Shown here in pieces: positions 56,745 through 64,000 of a DNA stretch of 64,000 bases. The stretch's first letter is position 1. Each line of letters begins with the position of its first letter. The position numbers and the translations under genes are program-made. Under the pieces are notes generated by a model, which saw only the letters and a program-made list of their open reading frames with translations, was not told the DNA's origin and searched no databases. Location of the stretch: the NCBI RefSeq assembly GCF_017874235.1, contig NZ_JAGGLC010000001.1, forward strand, positions 310,001-374,000, written 5' to 3'. The stretch is from Halolamina salifodinae. GTDB lineage: Archaea > Halobacteriota > Halobacteria > Halobacteriales > Haloferacaceae.

Positions 56745-56997
56745 CGAACGGGACGGGCGAGCGTGGGACGACGGCACGCCGACGGTCCGCGAGCGGGTCT
56801 CACTGGCCGTCCGACAGCGCCCGGTCCGCGGGGTCGGGATACTGCTCCTGTTCCTGCTCGCGCTGGCGTTTTTCGTCGCCACCGTCATCGAGTTCCGGAT
56901 CCTCGACTGGCTGGTGATCCTCGGTGCCGGCGCGCTGCTGCTGGTGGTTATACTCGGCGGAATCAGCGTCGCGACCCTGTTGATGCGCCGCGATTAG
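56731..56997 (+). CDS. Small two-helix membrane protein, overlapping the HerA-like ATPase gene
   Basis: GTG start at 56731, 88 residues. A basic/acidic N-terminus is followed by two membrane helices (GVGILLLFLLALAFFVATVI and WLVILGAGALLLVVILGGIS). It overlaps the ATPase gene by 14 nt in another frame and ends 7 nt before the convergent folP-type gene. May anchor the ATPase at the membrane; family not recognised. Confidence 0.6.
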   Translation: MSRPDERDGRAWDDGTPTVRERVSLAVRQRPVRGVGILLLFLLALAFFVATVIEFRILDWLVILGAGALLLVVILGGISVATLLMRRD

Positions 56998-57004
56998 GGT
57001 CCGA

Positions 57005-58219
57005 TTAGGCGAGTCGCTCTCGCGCGAGCGTCCGGCGAATCTGCCCGGCGAGCGCTTCGAGACCGTCGTGGTCCGCGATTTCGGGAAGCGCATCCTCGAA
57101 CGCCGCCGCAGTGCCGGCGACGAAGGTCCCCTCGCTGGCCGGGCTATCGCCGCGCCCGCCTTCGACTTTCTCCGGGACCGGACGCTCCTCACCGCCTGCA
57201 GCGACGAGGACGCCGTGGTCCGCGCCCAGATCCGTGAGGCGTTCGCGGGTCGCCTCGTCGAGGCCACTAGTGTGGAACGACAGGGTCGTCGCCTCGCCGG
57301 GTGCGACGCCGTTGTGGCCACGGAGGCCGACGTTTCGCTCGGCCTCCCGCGGGACGACGCCCGGGAGTTCATCGACTTCAGCATCGGCGTCCTCGTCGGA
57401 TCCGGGCTCACCGTCGCCGAGGAAGTCGGCGACAGCGGCCACGTCAGCGGTCTCGGGCACGTCGTGGGTGCGGATGATGTCGGCGCCGCGCTCGACCTCC
57501 ATCGTCGCCGCCGCGAGGCTGACGGCCAGTTGGTCCTCGGTCTCGGGGCGGTCGGCGATGACGCCGAGGAAGTCCTCGCGATTGGTTGCGGTCAGCATCG
57601 GCCGGCCGAACGCGCGGAACTCCCGGAGCCGGCGGAACATCTCCCAGTTGTCCGCGTGGGTCTTCTCGTCGTACCAGCCGCCGAAGGCGGGATCGATGAT
57701 CGTCTTCTCGGTGAAGCCGCCGCGTTCGAGTGCGGCGAAGCAGTCGTCGATGGACTTCAGGTGGCCGGGCGACTGGATGTCAGGCGGCGAGGCCATCTTC
57801 ACGACGGCAGCGTCGTGGGCGGCACAGACCTCCGGCATCCCCGGGTCCGCGAAGCCACAGACGTCGTTCACCATGTCGAATCCGCCCTCGAGCGCGGCGT
57901 CGGCGACTTCGGCGTAGCGCGTCTCGATGGACCAGACCGCGTCGCAGTCGGCCGCGTCAACGACCTCCAGCGCGCGTTCGAGGCGTTCGAGTTCGGTGTC
58001 GACGGCCTGCCACGGATTCTTCGGGTTGGAGGACTGGAGCCCCACGTCGATGATGTCGGCGCCGTTGTCGGCCATCTGTTCGGCGTGCTCGACGGCGCCC
58101 TCGACGTCGCCCCACGTGCTGGGGTCGTAGTTCGACTCGACGCTCATGTTCAGGACGCCCATGATCCGGGGCGGGTGGCCGTCCCCGACGGGGAGGCCGG
58201 CGATGTCGACCGGGTTCAT
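57005..58219 (-). CDS. folP: Dihydropteroate synthase-family protein
   Basis: Product of 404 residues. PRIMGVLNMSVESNYDPSTWGDVEGAVEHAEQMADNGADIIDVG (residues 17-60) and DPAFGGWYDEKTHADNW are the DHPS TIM-barrel blocks, although bacterial-type loops such as the STRP segment are replaced (LQSSNPKN). A C-terminal extension of about 120 residues is haloarchaeal. It likely joins a pterin diphosphate to p-aminobenzoate, or does the analogous methanopterin-type step. Divergent from otsA across a three-unit hairpin repeat. Confidence 0.8.
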   Translation of the reverse strand: MNPVDIAGLPVGDGHPPRIMGVLNMSVESNYDPSTWGDVEGAVEHAEQMADNGADIIDVGLQSSNPKNPWQAVDTELERLERALEVVDAADCDAVWSIETRYAEVADAALEGGFDMVNDVCGFADPGMPEVCAAHDAAVVKMASPPDIQSPGHLKSIDDCFAALERGGFTEKTIIDPAFGGWYDEKTHADNWEMFRRLREFRAFGRPMLTATNREDFLGVIADRPETEDQLAVSLAAATMEVERGADIIRTHDVPETADVAAVADFLGDGEPGSDEDADAEVDELPGVVPREAERNVGLRGHNGVAPGEATTLSFHTSGLDEATRERLTDLGADHGVLVAAGGEERPVPEKVEGGRGDSPASEGTFVAGTAAAFEDALPEIADHDGLEALAGQIRRTLARERLA

Positions 58220-58245
58220 GGTTCACCGTCCGCCGGCGCGGGGTA

Positions 58246-58344
58246 AAGTGTGCTGAAACCGGCGTTGGTCCGCCGGGGAAGTGTGCTGAAACCGGCGTTG
58301 GTCCGCCGGGGAAGTGTGCTGAAACCGGCGTTGGTCCGCCGGGG
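58246..58344. repeat. Three exact 33-bp tandem repeats with a hairpin
   Basis: Units at 58246-58278, 58279-58311 and 58312-58344 are identical over 33 bp. Each contains CCGGCG-ttggtc-CGCCGG and AAGTGTGCTGAAA. They fill most of the 173-bp gap between the divergent folP-type and otsA genes. The outer edge of the first unit (TAAAGTG instead of GAAGTG) makes a TATA-like CACTTTACC 25-30 nt before the folP-type ATG on the minus strand. Confidence 0.9.
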
Positions 58345-58392
58345 AATGCCGGTCCCGATGGGTTCAACAGGACCGGGCGACCACACCCGGCC

Positions 58393-59943
58393 GTGACTGA
58401 CGACGCCCTCGCCGACCGGTCGCTCGTGGTGGTCTCGAACCGCGAGCCGTACGTCCACGACTACGTGGACGGCGAGCCAACCGTCGAGCGCCCCACCGGT
58501 GGCCTCGTGAGCGCGCTGGACGGCGTCGTCGCCGAGACGGGCGGCACGTGGGTCGCGTGGGGCAGCGGCGACGCCGACTTCGACCCACAAGTGGCGCCCG
58601 ATGGACGGGTCGAGATGCCACCCGAACCCGTCGAGGCCGACGAAGAGGGGGAAGACGACGACCGCCCAGGCTACACGCTCTCCCGCCTCGACCTCCCGCG
58701 GCGACTGGTCGAGAACTACTACTACGGCTACAGCAATCAGGTGCTCTGGCCGATCTGCCACCTCGAAGCCGACCCCGTGACCGTCGATCCGGCGTTCGCC
58801 GACGCCTACCGCGAGGCCAACCGCCGGTTCGCCGAGCGCGCCGTCGAGGCGGACCCGGACGTCGTCTGGTTTCAGGACTACCACCTCGCGCTGGCGCCGC
58901 AGTACGTCCGGGAGGCCCGGCCGGACGCGCGGCTGGTGCAGTTCTGGCACGTCCCGTGGCCAACGGCTGAGTTCTTCGAGATCTGCCCGCAGGCGACCGA
59001 ACTCCTCCGGGGGCTGCTGGGCAACGACGCGGTCGGCTTCCACCTCGAGCGCTACGCCGCGAACTTCCGGGACTGCGTCGCGCGGTTCGTCCCCGAGGCG
59101 ACGGTGACCGACGCGGGCGCGATCCGCTACGACGGCCGGACGGTCGAGACGCACGCCTCCCCCATCGGCGTCGATGGCGACCGCGTAGCTCGGAACGCCG
59201 CGAGCGACGCCGCCGAGCACTACTGGGAGCGCGTCGTCGCGCGCTACGACCTGCGCGAGGAGCGCTCGGTCGTGCTGGGCGTGGACCGCCTCGACTACAC
59301 GAAAGGGATCGTCGAGCGACTCGACGCGCTCTCGCACCTGCTGGAGACCAACCCCGAGCTGGCGGGCGAGTTTACCTACGTCCAGAAGGGGACCCGGACC
59401 CGCGAGCGCATTCCGGCCTACCGGCGCTACTACGACGAGGTGCGCGCCCGGATCGCCGACCTCGACCGCGCCTACGGCACCGAGGATTGGACCCCCGCCA
59501 TCTACATCGAGGAGGACATCGACGACCGCGAACTGGCGGGACTCTACCGCCATGCCGATGTTGCGGTAGTTAGCTCCCGACGCGACGGGATGAACCTCGT
59601 CGCGAAGGAGTTCGCGGCGGCGCAGGGTCGCCCGGCGCCGACCGCCGGCCTCGCGCCGGAGGCCAACGGGGCACCTGCCCGCGACAGGGTGCCGGGTGCG
59701 CTCGTGCTCAGCCGCTTCGTCGGCGCCGCCGAGTCGCTCTGTCCGGCGGCGCTCTCGGTGAACCCCTACGACGTGGGAGGGTTCGCGTCGATGATCCGCG
59801 AGGCGCTGGAGATGGACGCGAACGAGCGCCGCGAGCGCGCGTCGGCGATGCGGGCGTCAGTGGAAGCGACGGACATCGACGCGTGGCTGGCGGCACAGAA
59901 ACGGGTGCTAGCGGGCGGGGAGCGAGTCGTCGCCGACGACTGA
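58393..59943 (+). CDS. otsA: Trehalose-6-phosphate synthase (GT20 family)
   Basis: Product of 516 residues, GTG start. VVSNREPYVHDYVDG and VERPTGGLVSALDGVV, then VWFQDYHLALAPQYVRE, FWHVPWPTAEFFEICP and VLGVDRLDYTKGIVERLDAL are GT20 hallmarks. It makes trehalose 6-phosphate from UDP-glucose (or ADP-glucose) and glucose 6-phosphate; trehalose is a compatible solute. Between the conserved EFAAAQG and PGALVLSRF blocks lies an insert of about 20 residues with a palindrome-like GGCACC/GGTGCC (59670-59693). No otsB phosphatase gene is adjacent in this window. Confidence 0.92.
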   Translation: MTDDALADRSLVVVSNREPYVHDYVDGEPTVERPTGGLVSALDGVVAETGGTWVAWGSGDADFDPQVAPDGRVEMPPEPVEADEEGEDDDRPGYTLSRLDLPRRLVENYYYGYSNQVLWPICHLEADPVTVDPAFADAYREANRRFAERAVEADPDVVWFQDYHLALAPQYVREARPDARLVQFWHVPWPTAEFFEICPQATELLRGLLGNDAVGFHLERYAANFRDCVARFVPEATVTDAGAIRYDGRTVETHASPIGVDGDRVARNAASDAAEHYWERVVARYDLREERSVVLGVDRLDYTKGIVERLDALSHLLETNPELAGEFTYVQKGTRTRERIPAYRRYYDEVRARIADLDRAYGTEDWTPAIYIEEDIDDRELAGLYRHADVAVVSSRRDGMNLVAKEFAAAQGRPAPTAGLAPEANGAPARDRVPGALVLSRFVGAAESLCPAALSVNPYDVGGFASMIREALEMDANERRERASAMRASVEATDIDAWLAAQKRVLAGGERVVADD

Positions 59944-60012
59944 GACGGCTTGGCGGGGGCTGGTCGATTAGTGGGTTTGGAGGGGGGTGACTCGTCGATT
60001 AGCGGTCCGAAG

Positions 60013-60037
60013 AAACGCCCGGAGCGGGATTTGAACC
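60013..60037. repeat. Partial duplication of the tRNA-Asp 3' end
   Basis: The 25 bp here, including CGCCCGGAGCGGGATTTGAA, recur at 60145-60169, the 3' end of the tRNA-Asp gene plus 3 flanking bases. The copy stops in the T-arm. Such tRNA 3' fragments are typical left-overs of attachment sites of integrated elements. Between the two copies (60038-60144) lies AT-poor sequence with CTGGACTC...GAGTCCAG dyads and no gene. Confidence 0.75.
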
Positions 60038-60147
60038 GCGAGAAATCGCGATGCTCGTCCTCTGGGTTCAAACCCTCGTGACCGTTTCGCTGGACTCGGG
60101 TTCGCTCGAAGCAAGCTTCTCGCTCACCAGTTGAGTCCAGTAGAAAA

Positions 60148-60220
60148 CGCCCGGAGCGGGATTTGAACCCGCGTCACAACCGTGACAGGGTTGTATGATG
60201 GGCCACTACACCATCCGGGC
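60148..60220 (-). tRNA. tRNA-Asp (GTC)
   Basis: On the minus strand the 73 nt begin GCCCGGA and end TCCGGGC plus discriminator G. The anticodon stem and loop are CAACC-CTGTCAC-GGTTG, anticodon GTC, and the T-arm is CGGGTTCAAATCCCG. No CCA is encoded and no intron is seen. Its 3' end is partly duplicated at 60013-60037. Confidence 0.95.
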
Positions 60221-60374
60221 ACGCTTTCACGCTGCTGCCTTGCTGCACTCAATCGTATTGCCGTCGTGTAAATAAGGCTTGTTATCCATCGTCGCCGTGG
60301 GAGGCGAACCCGTGCCGAATCAGCGCCGTCGCGTGCGTCAACCGCTCGCGCACGCGCAACCTACATTAGCAAGC

Positions 60375-60397
60375 GTTATATGCCGCCGGATAAAATA
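60375..60397 (+). promoter_or_regulatory. Probable promoter region of the RNA polymerase operon
   Basis: Two AT-rich boxes, GTTATATG at 60375-60382 and GGATAAAATA at 60388-60397, lie 45-67 nt before the rpoH ATG at 60442. Either could serve as TATA box, giving a leader of about 25-40 nt. Confidence 0.4.
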
Positions 60398-60441
60398 CGG
60401 CCGTAGTATCTCGTGACCGATTCTCTGAACGCCCAACACCT

Positions 60442-60669
60442 ATGGTAGACGTAAGCCACCACGAACTGGTTCCGGAGCACACGCTCCTCGACGCGCCCGA
60501 GGTCGAGGAGGTGCTGGAGGAGTACCAAGTGAAAAAGACGAACCTACCCAAGATCAAGCGCAGGGACCCCGCCCTGCCCAAGGAGGCAGAGCCCGGCGAC
60601 GTCGTCCGCATCGAACGCGACTCGCGCACCACAGACACAGCCGTCGTCTACAGGCTGGTGGTCGAATAA
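60442..60669 (+). CDS. rpoH: DNA-directed RNA polymerase subunit H (RpoH/Rpb5)
   Basis: Product of 75 residues, the full archaeal Rpb5 C-terminal domain: [55 protein letters not shown]. First gene of the haloarchaeal rpoH-rpoB2-rpoB1 operon. The stop overlaps the next start (TAATG). Confidence 0.97.
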   Translation: MVDVSHHELVPEHTLLDAPEVEEVLEEYQVKKTNLPKIKRRDPALPKEAEPGDVVRIERDSRTTDTAVVYRLVVE

Positions 60670-62237
60670 TGGACCGAGAAAGTCGACGTGCGGTCTCCCG
60701 GGAGTACTTCTCCCAGGAACGACTGGCGGAGCACCACTTCCGATCGTTCAACAACTTCCTCAACCGCGGGATGCAGGACGTGGTCGACGAGAAGGAGACG
60801 ATCGGCACCGACATCGGCGACAAGGAAGGACAGGAGCCCGTCTGGGTCGAACTCGGCAACGTCCGCATCCTGACGCCCCGCGTCCGCGAGGCCGACGGCT
60901 CCGAGGAACTGCTCTACCCGCAGGAGGCCCGCCTGCGCAACATCACCTACGCCGCCCCCGTGTTCATGGAGATGTCCATCGTCCGCGGCGGCGAGGAGGA
61001 GCCCGAGGAGGTCGTCGACCAGACCGAGACCAAGGTCGGCCGCATGCCGATCATGGTCGGCTCGAACAAGTGTAACATCGACGGCTTCTCTGACGAGGAG
61101 CTGGTCGACATCGGCGAGGACCCGGTCGACCCCGGTGGCTACTTCATCGTCAACGGCTCCGAGCGCGTGCTGATGACCAGCGAGGACCTGGCGCCGAACA
61201 AGATCCTCGCGGAGCACGACACGAAGTACGGCGACGACATCCAGGTCGCCAAGACGTTCTCCCAGCGCCGTGGCTACCGCGCGCTCGTCCTCTGTGAGCG
61301 CAACCGCGAGGGGATCCTGGAGGTCAGCTTCCCCTCCGTCTCCGGCTCCGTGCCGTTCGTGACGCTGGTCCGTGCGCTCGGGCTGGAGTCCGACGAGGAG
61401 ATCGTCCACCGCGTCTCGGAGGACCCCGAGATCGTGAAGTTCATGCTGGAGAACTTAGAGGAGGCCGACGTGCAGACCGAGGAGGAGGCAATCGAGACCC
61501 TCGGGAAGCGCGTCGCCTCCGGCCAGGGGAAGAACTACCAGCTCAAGCGGGCGAACTACGTCATCGACCGCTACCTGCTGCCCCACCTCCACGAGGAGGG
61601 TGTCGAGGACGAGGACGTGCGCATCAACAAGGCGTACTACCTCTGCCGGATGGCCGAGGCGTGCTTCGAACTCGCCCTCGGTCGGCGCGACTCCGACGAC
61701 AAGGACCACTACTCCAACAAGCGCCTCAAGGTCAGCGGCGACCTGATGAAGGACCTGTTCCGGACCGCGCTGAATAAACTCTCCCGGGACGTGAAGTACC
61801 AGCTCGAACGCGCCAACATGCGGAACCGTGATCTGAGCGTCAACACGGTGGTTCGCTCGGACGTGCTGACCGAGCGCCTCGAGCACCCCATCGCGACGGG
61901 GAACTGGGTCGGCGGCCGCTCTGGGGTCTCCCAACTGGTCGACCGAACCGACTACATGGGCGTTCTCTCCCACCTGCGACGGCTGCGCTCGCCGCTCAGC
62001 CGGTCCCAGCCCCACTTCGACGCGCGTGACCTGCACGCGACCCAGTGGGGTCGTATCTGTCCCTCCGAGACGCCGGAGGGCCCCAACTGCGGTCTAGTGA
62101 AGAACTTCGCTCAGGCGATGGAGCTCTCCCAGCACGTCGACGACGAGCGCGAACTCAAGCGCGAACTCGACGACATGGGCGTCGAAGGCATCCCGGGAAT
62201 CGAGGGCGTCGAACGAGCAACCCCTGCGGACGACTAG
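60669..62237 (+). CDS. rpoB2: DNA-directed RNA polymerase subunit B'' (N-terminal half of B)
   Basis: Product of 522 residues from ATG 60669. It covers the protrusion and lobe domains: FNNFLNRGMQDVVDEKETIGT, YFIVNGSERVLMTSEDLAPN, and ends with TQWGRICPSETPEGPNCGLVKNFA. Haloarchaea split the B subunit at this point into B'' and B'. The second half starts 3 nt after the stop. Confidence 0.97.
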   Translation: MDRESRRAVSREYFSQERLAEHHFRSFNNFLNRGMQDVVDEKETIGTDIGDKEGQEPVWVELGNVRILTPRVREADGSEELLYPQEARLRNITYAAPVFMEMSIVRGGEEEPEEVVDQTETKVGRMPIMVGSNKCNIDGFSDEELVDIGEDPVDPGGYFIVNGSERVLMTSEDLAPNKILAEHDTKYGDDIQVAKTFSQRRGYRALVLCERNREGILEVSFPSVSGSVPFVTLVRALGLESDEEIVHRVSEDPEIVKFMLENLEEADVQTEEEAIETLGKRVASGQGKNYQLKRANYVIDRYLLPHLHEEGVEDEDVRINKAYYLCRMAEACFELALGRRDSDDKDHYSNKRLKVSGDLMKDLFRTALNKLSRDVKYQLERANMRNRDLSVNTVVRSDVLTERLEHPIATGNWVGGRSGVSQLVDRTDYMGVLSHLRRLRSPLSRSQPHFDARDLHATQWGRICPSETPEGPNCGLVKNFAQAMELSQHVDDERELKRELDDMGVEGIPGIEGVERATPADD

Positions 62238-62240
62238 AGC

Positions 62241-64000
62241 ATGGCAGAATCACAGCAACGACCTGCGAAGGTCTACGTCAACGGCAGCCTCGTCGGGACC
62301 CATCCGGACCCCCACGAGCTGGCAGCACAGATCCGAGACTCTCGCCGGAGCGGCGAGGTCAGCGAGATGGTCAACGTCGCGGTCAAGGAGCGCACCCGCG
62401 AGGTCATCGTCAACGCCGACGCCGGCCGGGCACGCCGCCCGCTGATCGTCGTCGACGACGGCGATCCGCGCCTGACCGACGAGCACATCGAGGCCGTCGA
62501 GGCGGACGAACTCGAGTTCGACGACCTCGTCGACCGTGGGATCGTCGAGTTCATCGACGCCGAGGAGGAGGAAGACATCCTCGTCGCCGTCGACGAAGGC
62601 GACCTCACCGAGGACCACACGCACCTCGAGATCGACCCGCAACTCATCTTCGGCATCGGTGCCGGGATGATCCCCTACCCCGAGCACAACGCGTCGCCGC
62701 GTATTACGATGGGCGCAGGGATGATGAAGCAGTCACTCGGGCTGCCGTCCGCGAACTACCGGATTCGGCCCGACACCCGACAGCACCTCCTGCACTACCC
62801 GCAGCTGTCGATGGTGAAAACCCAGACCACCGAACAGATCGGCTTCGACGAGCGCCCCGCGGCCCAGAACTTCACGGTCGCGGTCATGTCCTACGAGGGG
62901 TTCAACATCGAGGACGCGCTGGTCATGAACCAGGGGTCGGTCGAGCGAGGGCTCGCCCGCTCGCACTTCTTCCGCACCTACGAGGGTGAGGAGCGACGCT
63001 ACCCCGGCGGCCAGGAGGACCGCTTCGAGACGCCCTCGCAGGACGTGCGCGGCGCACGCGGCGAGGACGCCTACACCCACCTCGACGAGGACGGCCTCGT
63101 CAACCCCGAGACGAAAGTCGACGAGAACTCGGTGCTGCTCGGCAAGACGTCGCCGCCCCGCTTCCTCGAGGAGCAGGAGGACCTCGGCGGCCTCTCGCCC
63201 CAGAAGCGCCGCGAAACCTCGGTCACGATGCGATCCGGCGAGGACGGCATCGTCGACACGGTCACGCTGATGGAGGGCGAGGACGGCTCGAAGCTCTCGA
63301 AAGTCTCCGTCCGGGACGAGCGGATCCCCGAACTCGGGGACAAGTTCGCGTCCCGACACGGCCAGAAGGGCGTCGTGGGCCACCTCGCACCGCAGGAGGA
63401 CATGCCGTTCACCGAGGAAGGCCTGATCCCCGACCTCGTGATGAACCCCCACGCGCTCCCCTCGCGGATGACCGTGGGCCACGTGCTGGAGATGCTCGGC
63501 GGCAAGGTCGGCTCCCTCGAGGGCCGGCGCGTCGACGGCACCGCGTTCCAGGGCGAGGGCGAGGACGAACTCCGCGACAGTCTGGAGGAGCACGGCTTCA
63601 AGTCCTCCGGCAAGGAGGTCATGTACTCCGGGGTTACCGGCGAGAAGATCGACGCCGAGATATTCGTCGGGACGATCTTCTACCACAAACTGTACCACAT
63701 GGTGAGCAACAAGCTGCACGCCCGCTCGCGCGGGCCGGTGCAGGTGCTCACCCGCCAGCCCACCGAGGGGCGCGCCCGCGAGGGTGGTCTCCGTGTGGGC
63801 GAGATGGAGCGTGAGGTGCTCATCGGGCACGGCGCCGCGATGGCACTGAAGGAGCGACTGCTCGACTCCTCGGACCGCGAAACGGTGTACATCTCGGAGG
63901 ACACCGGGATGGTCGCCGTCGAGGACGTGGAGCAGCGCCGGGTGTACGACCCCATCACGAAAGACGAGGACAACATCCACGAGCTGGAGGTCAGCTACGC
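62241..64000 (+). CDS. rpoB1: DNA-directed RNA polymerase subunit B' (C-terminal half of B), truncated by window end
   Basis: ATG 62241; 586 residues are visible and the frame stays open at the right edge. [46 protein letters not shown] and the catalytic [15 protein letters not shown] (with the Lys pair of the active centre) are conserved. The C-terminal clamp and zinc-binding segment lie beyond the window. Confidence 0.97.
   Translation, partial: MAESQQRPAKVYVNGSLVGTHPDPHELAAQIRDSRRSGEVSEMVNVAVKERTREVIVNADAGRARRPLIVVDDGDPRLTDEHIEAVEADELEFDDLVDRGIVEFIDAEEEEDILVAVDEGDLTEDHTHLEIDPQLIFGIGAGMIPYPEHNASPRITMGAGMMKQSLGLPSANYRIRPDTRQHLLHYPQLSMVKTQTTEQIGFDERPAAQNFTVAVMSYEGFNIEDALVMNQGSVERGLARSHFFRTYEGEERRYPGGQEDRFETPSQDVRGARGEDAYTHLDEDGLVNPETKVDENSVLLGKTSPPRFLEEQEDLGGLSPQKRRETSVTMRSGEDGIVDTVTLMEGEDGSKLSKVSVRDERIPELGDKFASRHGQKGVVGHLAPQEDMPFTEEGLIPDLVMNPHALPSRMTVGHVLEMLGGKVGSLEGRRVDGTAFQGEGEDELRDSLEEHGFKSSGKEVMYSGVTGEKIDAEIFVGTIFYHKLYHMVSNKLHARSRGPVQVLTRQPTEGRAREGGLRVGEMEREVLIGHGAAMALKERLLDSSDRETVYISEDTGMVAVEDVEQRRVYDPITKDEDNIHELEVSY

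Noticed and set aside
60038..60144. Second tRNA between the two tRNA-Asp 3' copies
   Set aside because: A GGGTTCAAACCC stretch resembles a T-arm, but its stem pairs poorly and no matching acceptor or anticodon arms can be formed.

Overview
The window is from a halophilic archaeon (class Halobacteria). The base composition is GC-rich and the proteins are very acidic. There are archaeal RNA polymerase subunits split in the haloarchaeal way (rpoH, rpoB'', rpoB'), a TFB, Pus10, a HalX response regulator, SecF/SecD in archaeal order, and AT-rich TATA boxes about 25-30 nt before leaderless starts. The genus cannot be fixed from the sequence alone.

Layout. 1-2.8 kb: start of a Hel308-type helicase, an M20 amidohydrolase preceded by a seven-unit tandem hairpin array, and PRC-barrel and GYD-domain proteins. 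2.8-10.2 kb: an ABC exporter gene cut in two by a 5,422-bp integrated element with a 12-bp direct repeat at its ends. The element carries a tyrosine recombinase, a ribbon-helix-helix (RHH) type regulator, a lipoprotein, two small overlapping genes, an AT-rich control/origin-like region, a helix-turn-helix protein, a 25-residue membrane micro-protein, an HUH-type replication initiator, a PD-(D/E)XK-like protein and an unknown. It looks like an integrative rolling-circle plasmid; I see no capsid or spike genes. 10.2-15.1 kb: a thiamine-type ABC uptake operon followed by a SAM hydroxide adenosyltransferase. 15.1-20.1 kb: stomatin/NfeD pair, secF-secD, small membrane protein. 20.1-29.2 kb: MGMT, RNase HII, Pus10, an unusual TFB lacking the zinc-ribbon cysteines, an amidohydrolase, an MFS transporter, a RecJ/GAN-like DHH nuclease and a HalX regulator. 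29.3-37.5 kb: KaiC-like ATPase and winged-helix regulator, SufU/SufS, DUF424/TPR, ThpR, TANGO2-like and CoaBC. 37.5-43 kb: mutL-nudix-mutS. 43-60 kb: small orphan genes, a DsbA-like protein, cyclic 2,3-DPG synthase, NikR, PEP synthase, aldo/keto reductase, a DHH phosphoesterase, a run of three methyltransferases, a HerA-like ATPase, dihydropteroate synthase and OtsA. 60-64 kb: tRNA-Asp and the RNA polymerase operon, running off the right edge.

The less expected signals are structural. (a) Short paired palindromes (two hairpins in tandem, 7-11 bp arms, usually 3-nt loops, 4-7 nt spacer) are embedded inside reading frames of otherwise conserved housekeeping genes (M20 amidohydrolase, MutL, TANGO2, DsbA) and in an intergenic gap; single versions occur in MutS, PpsA and OtsA. 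(b) Two unrelated tandem hairpin arrays end exactly on the core promoter of the gene they precede. (c) Inside the integrated element, a 25-bp motif is repeated in two different reading frames of the replication gene, and a roughly 30-bp TATA-containing motif occurs three times around a pair of hairpins. These are the most interesting things to test.
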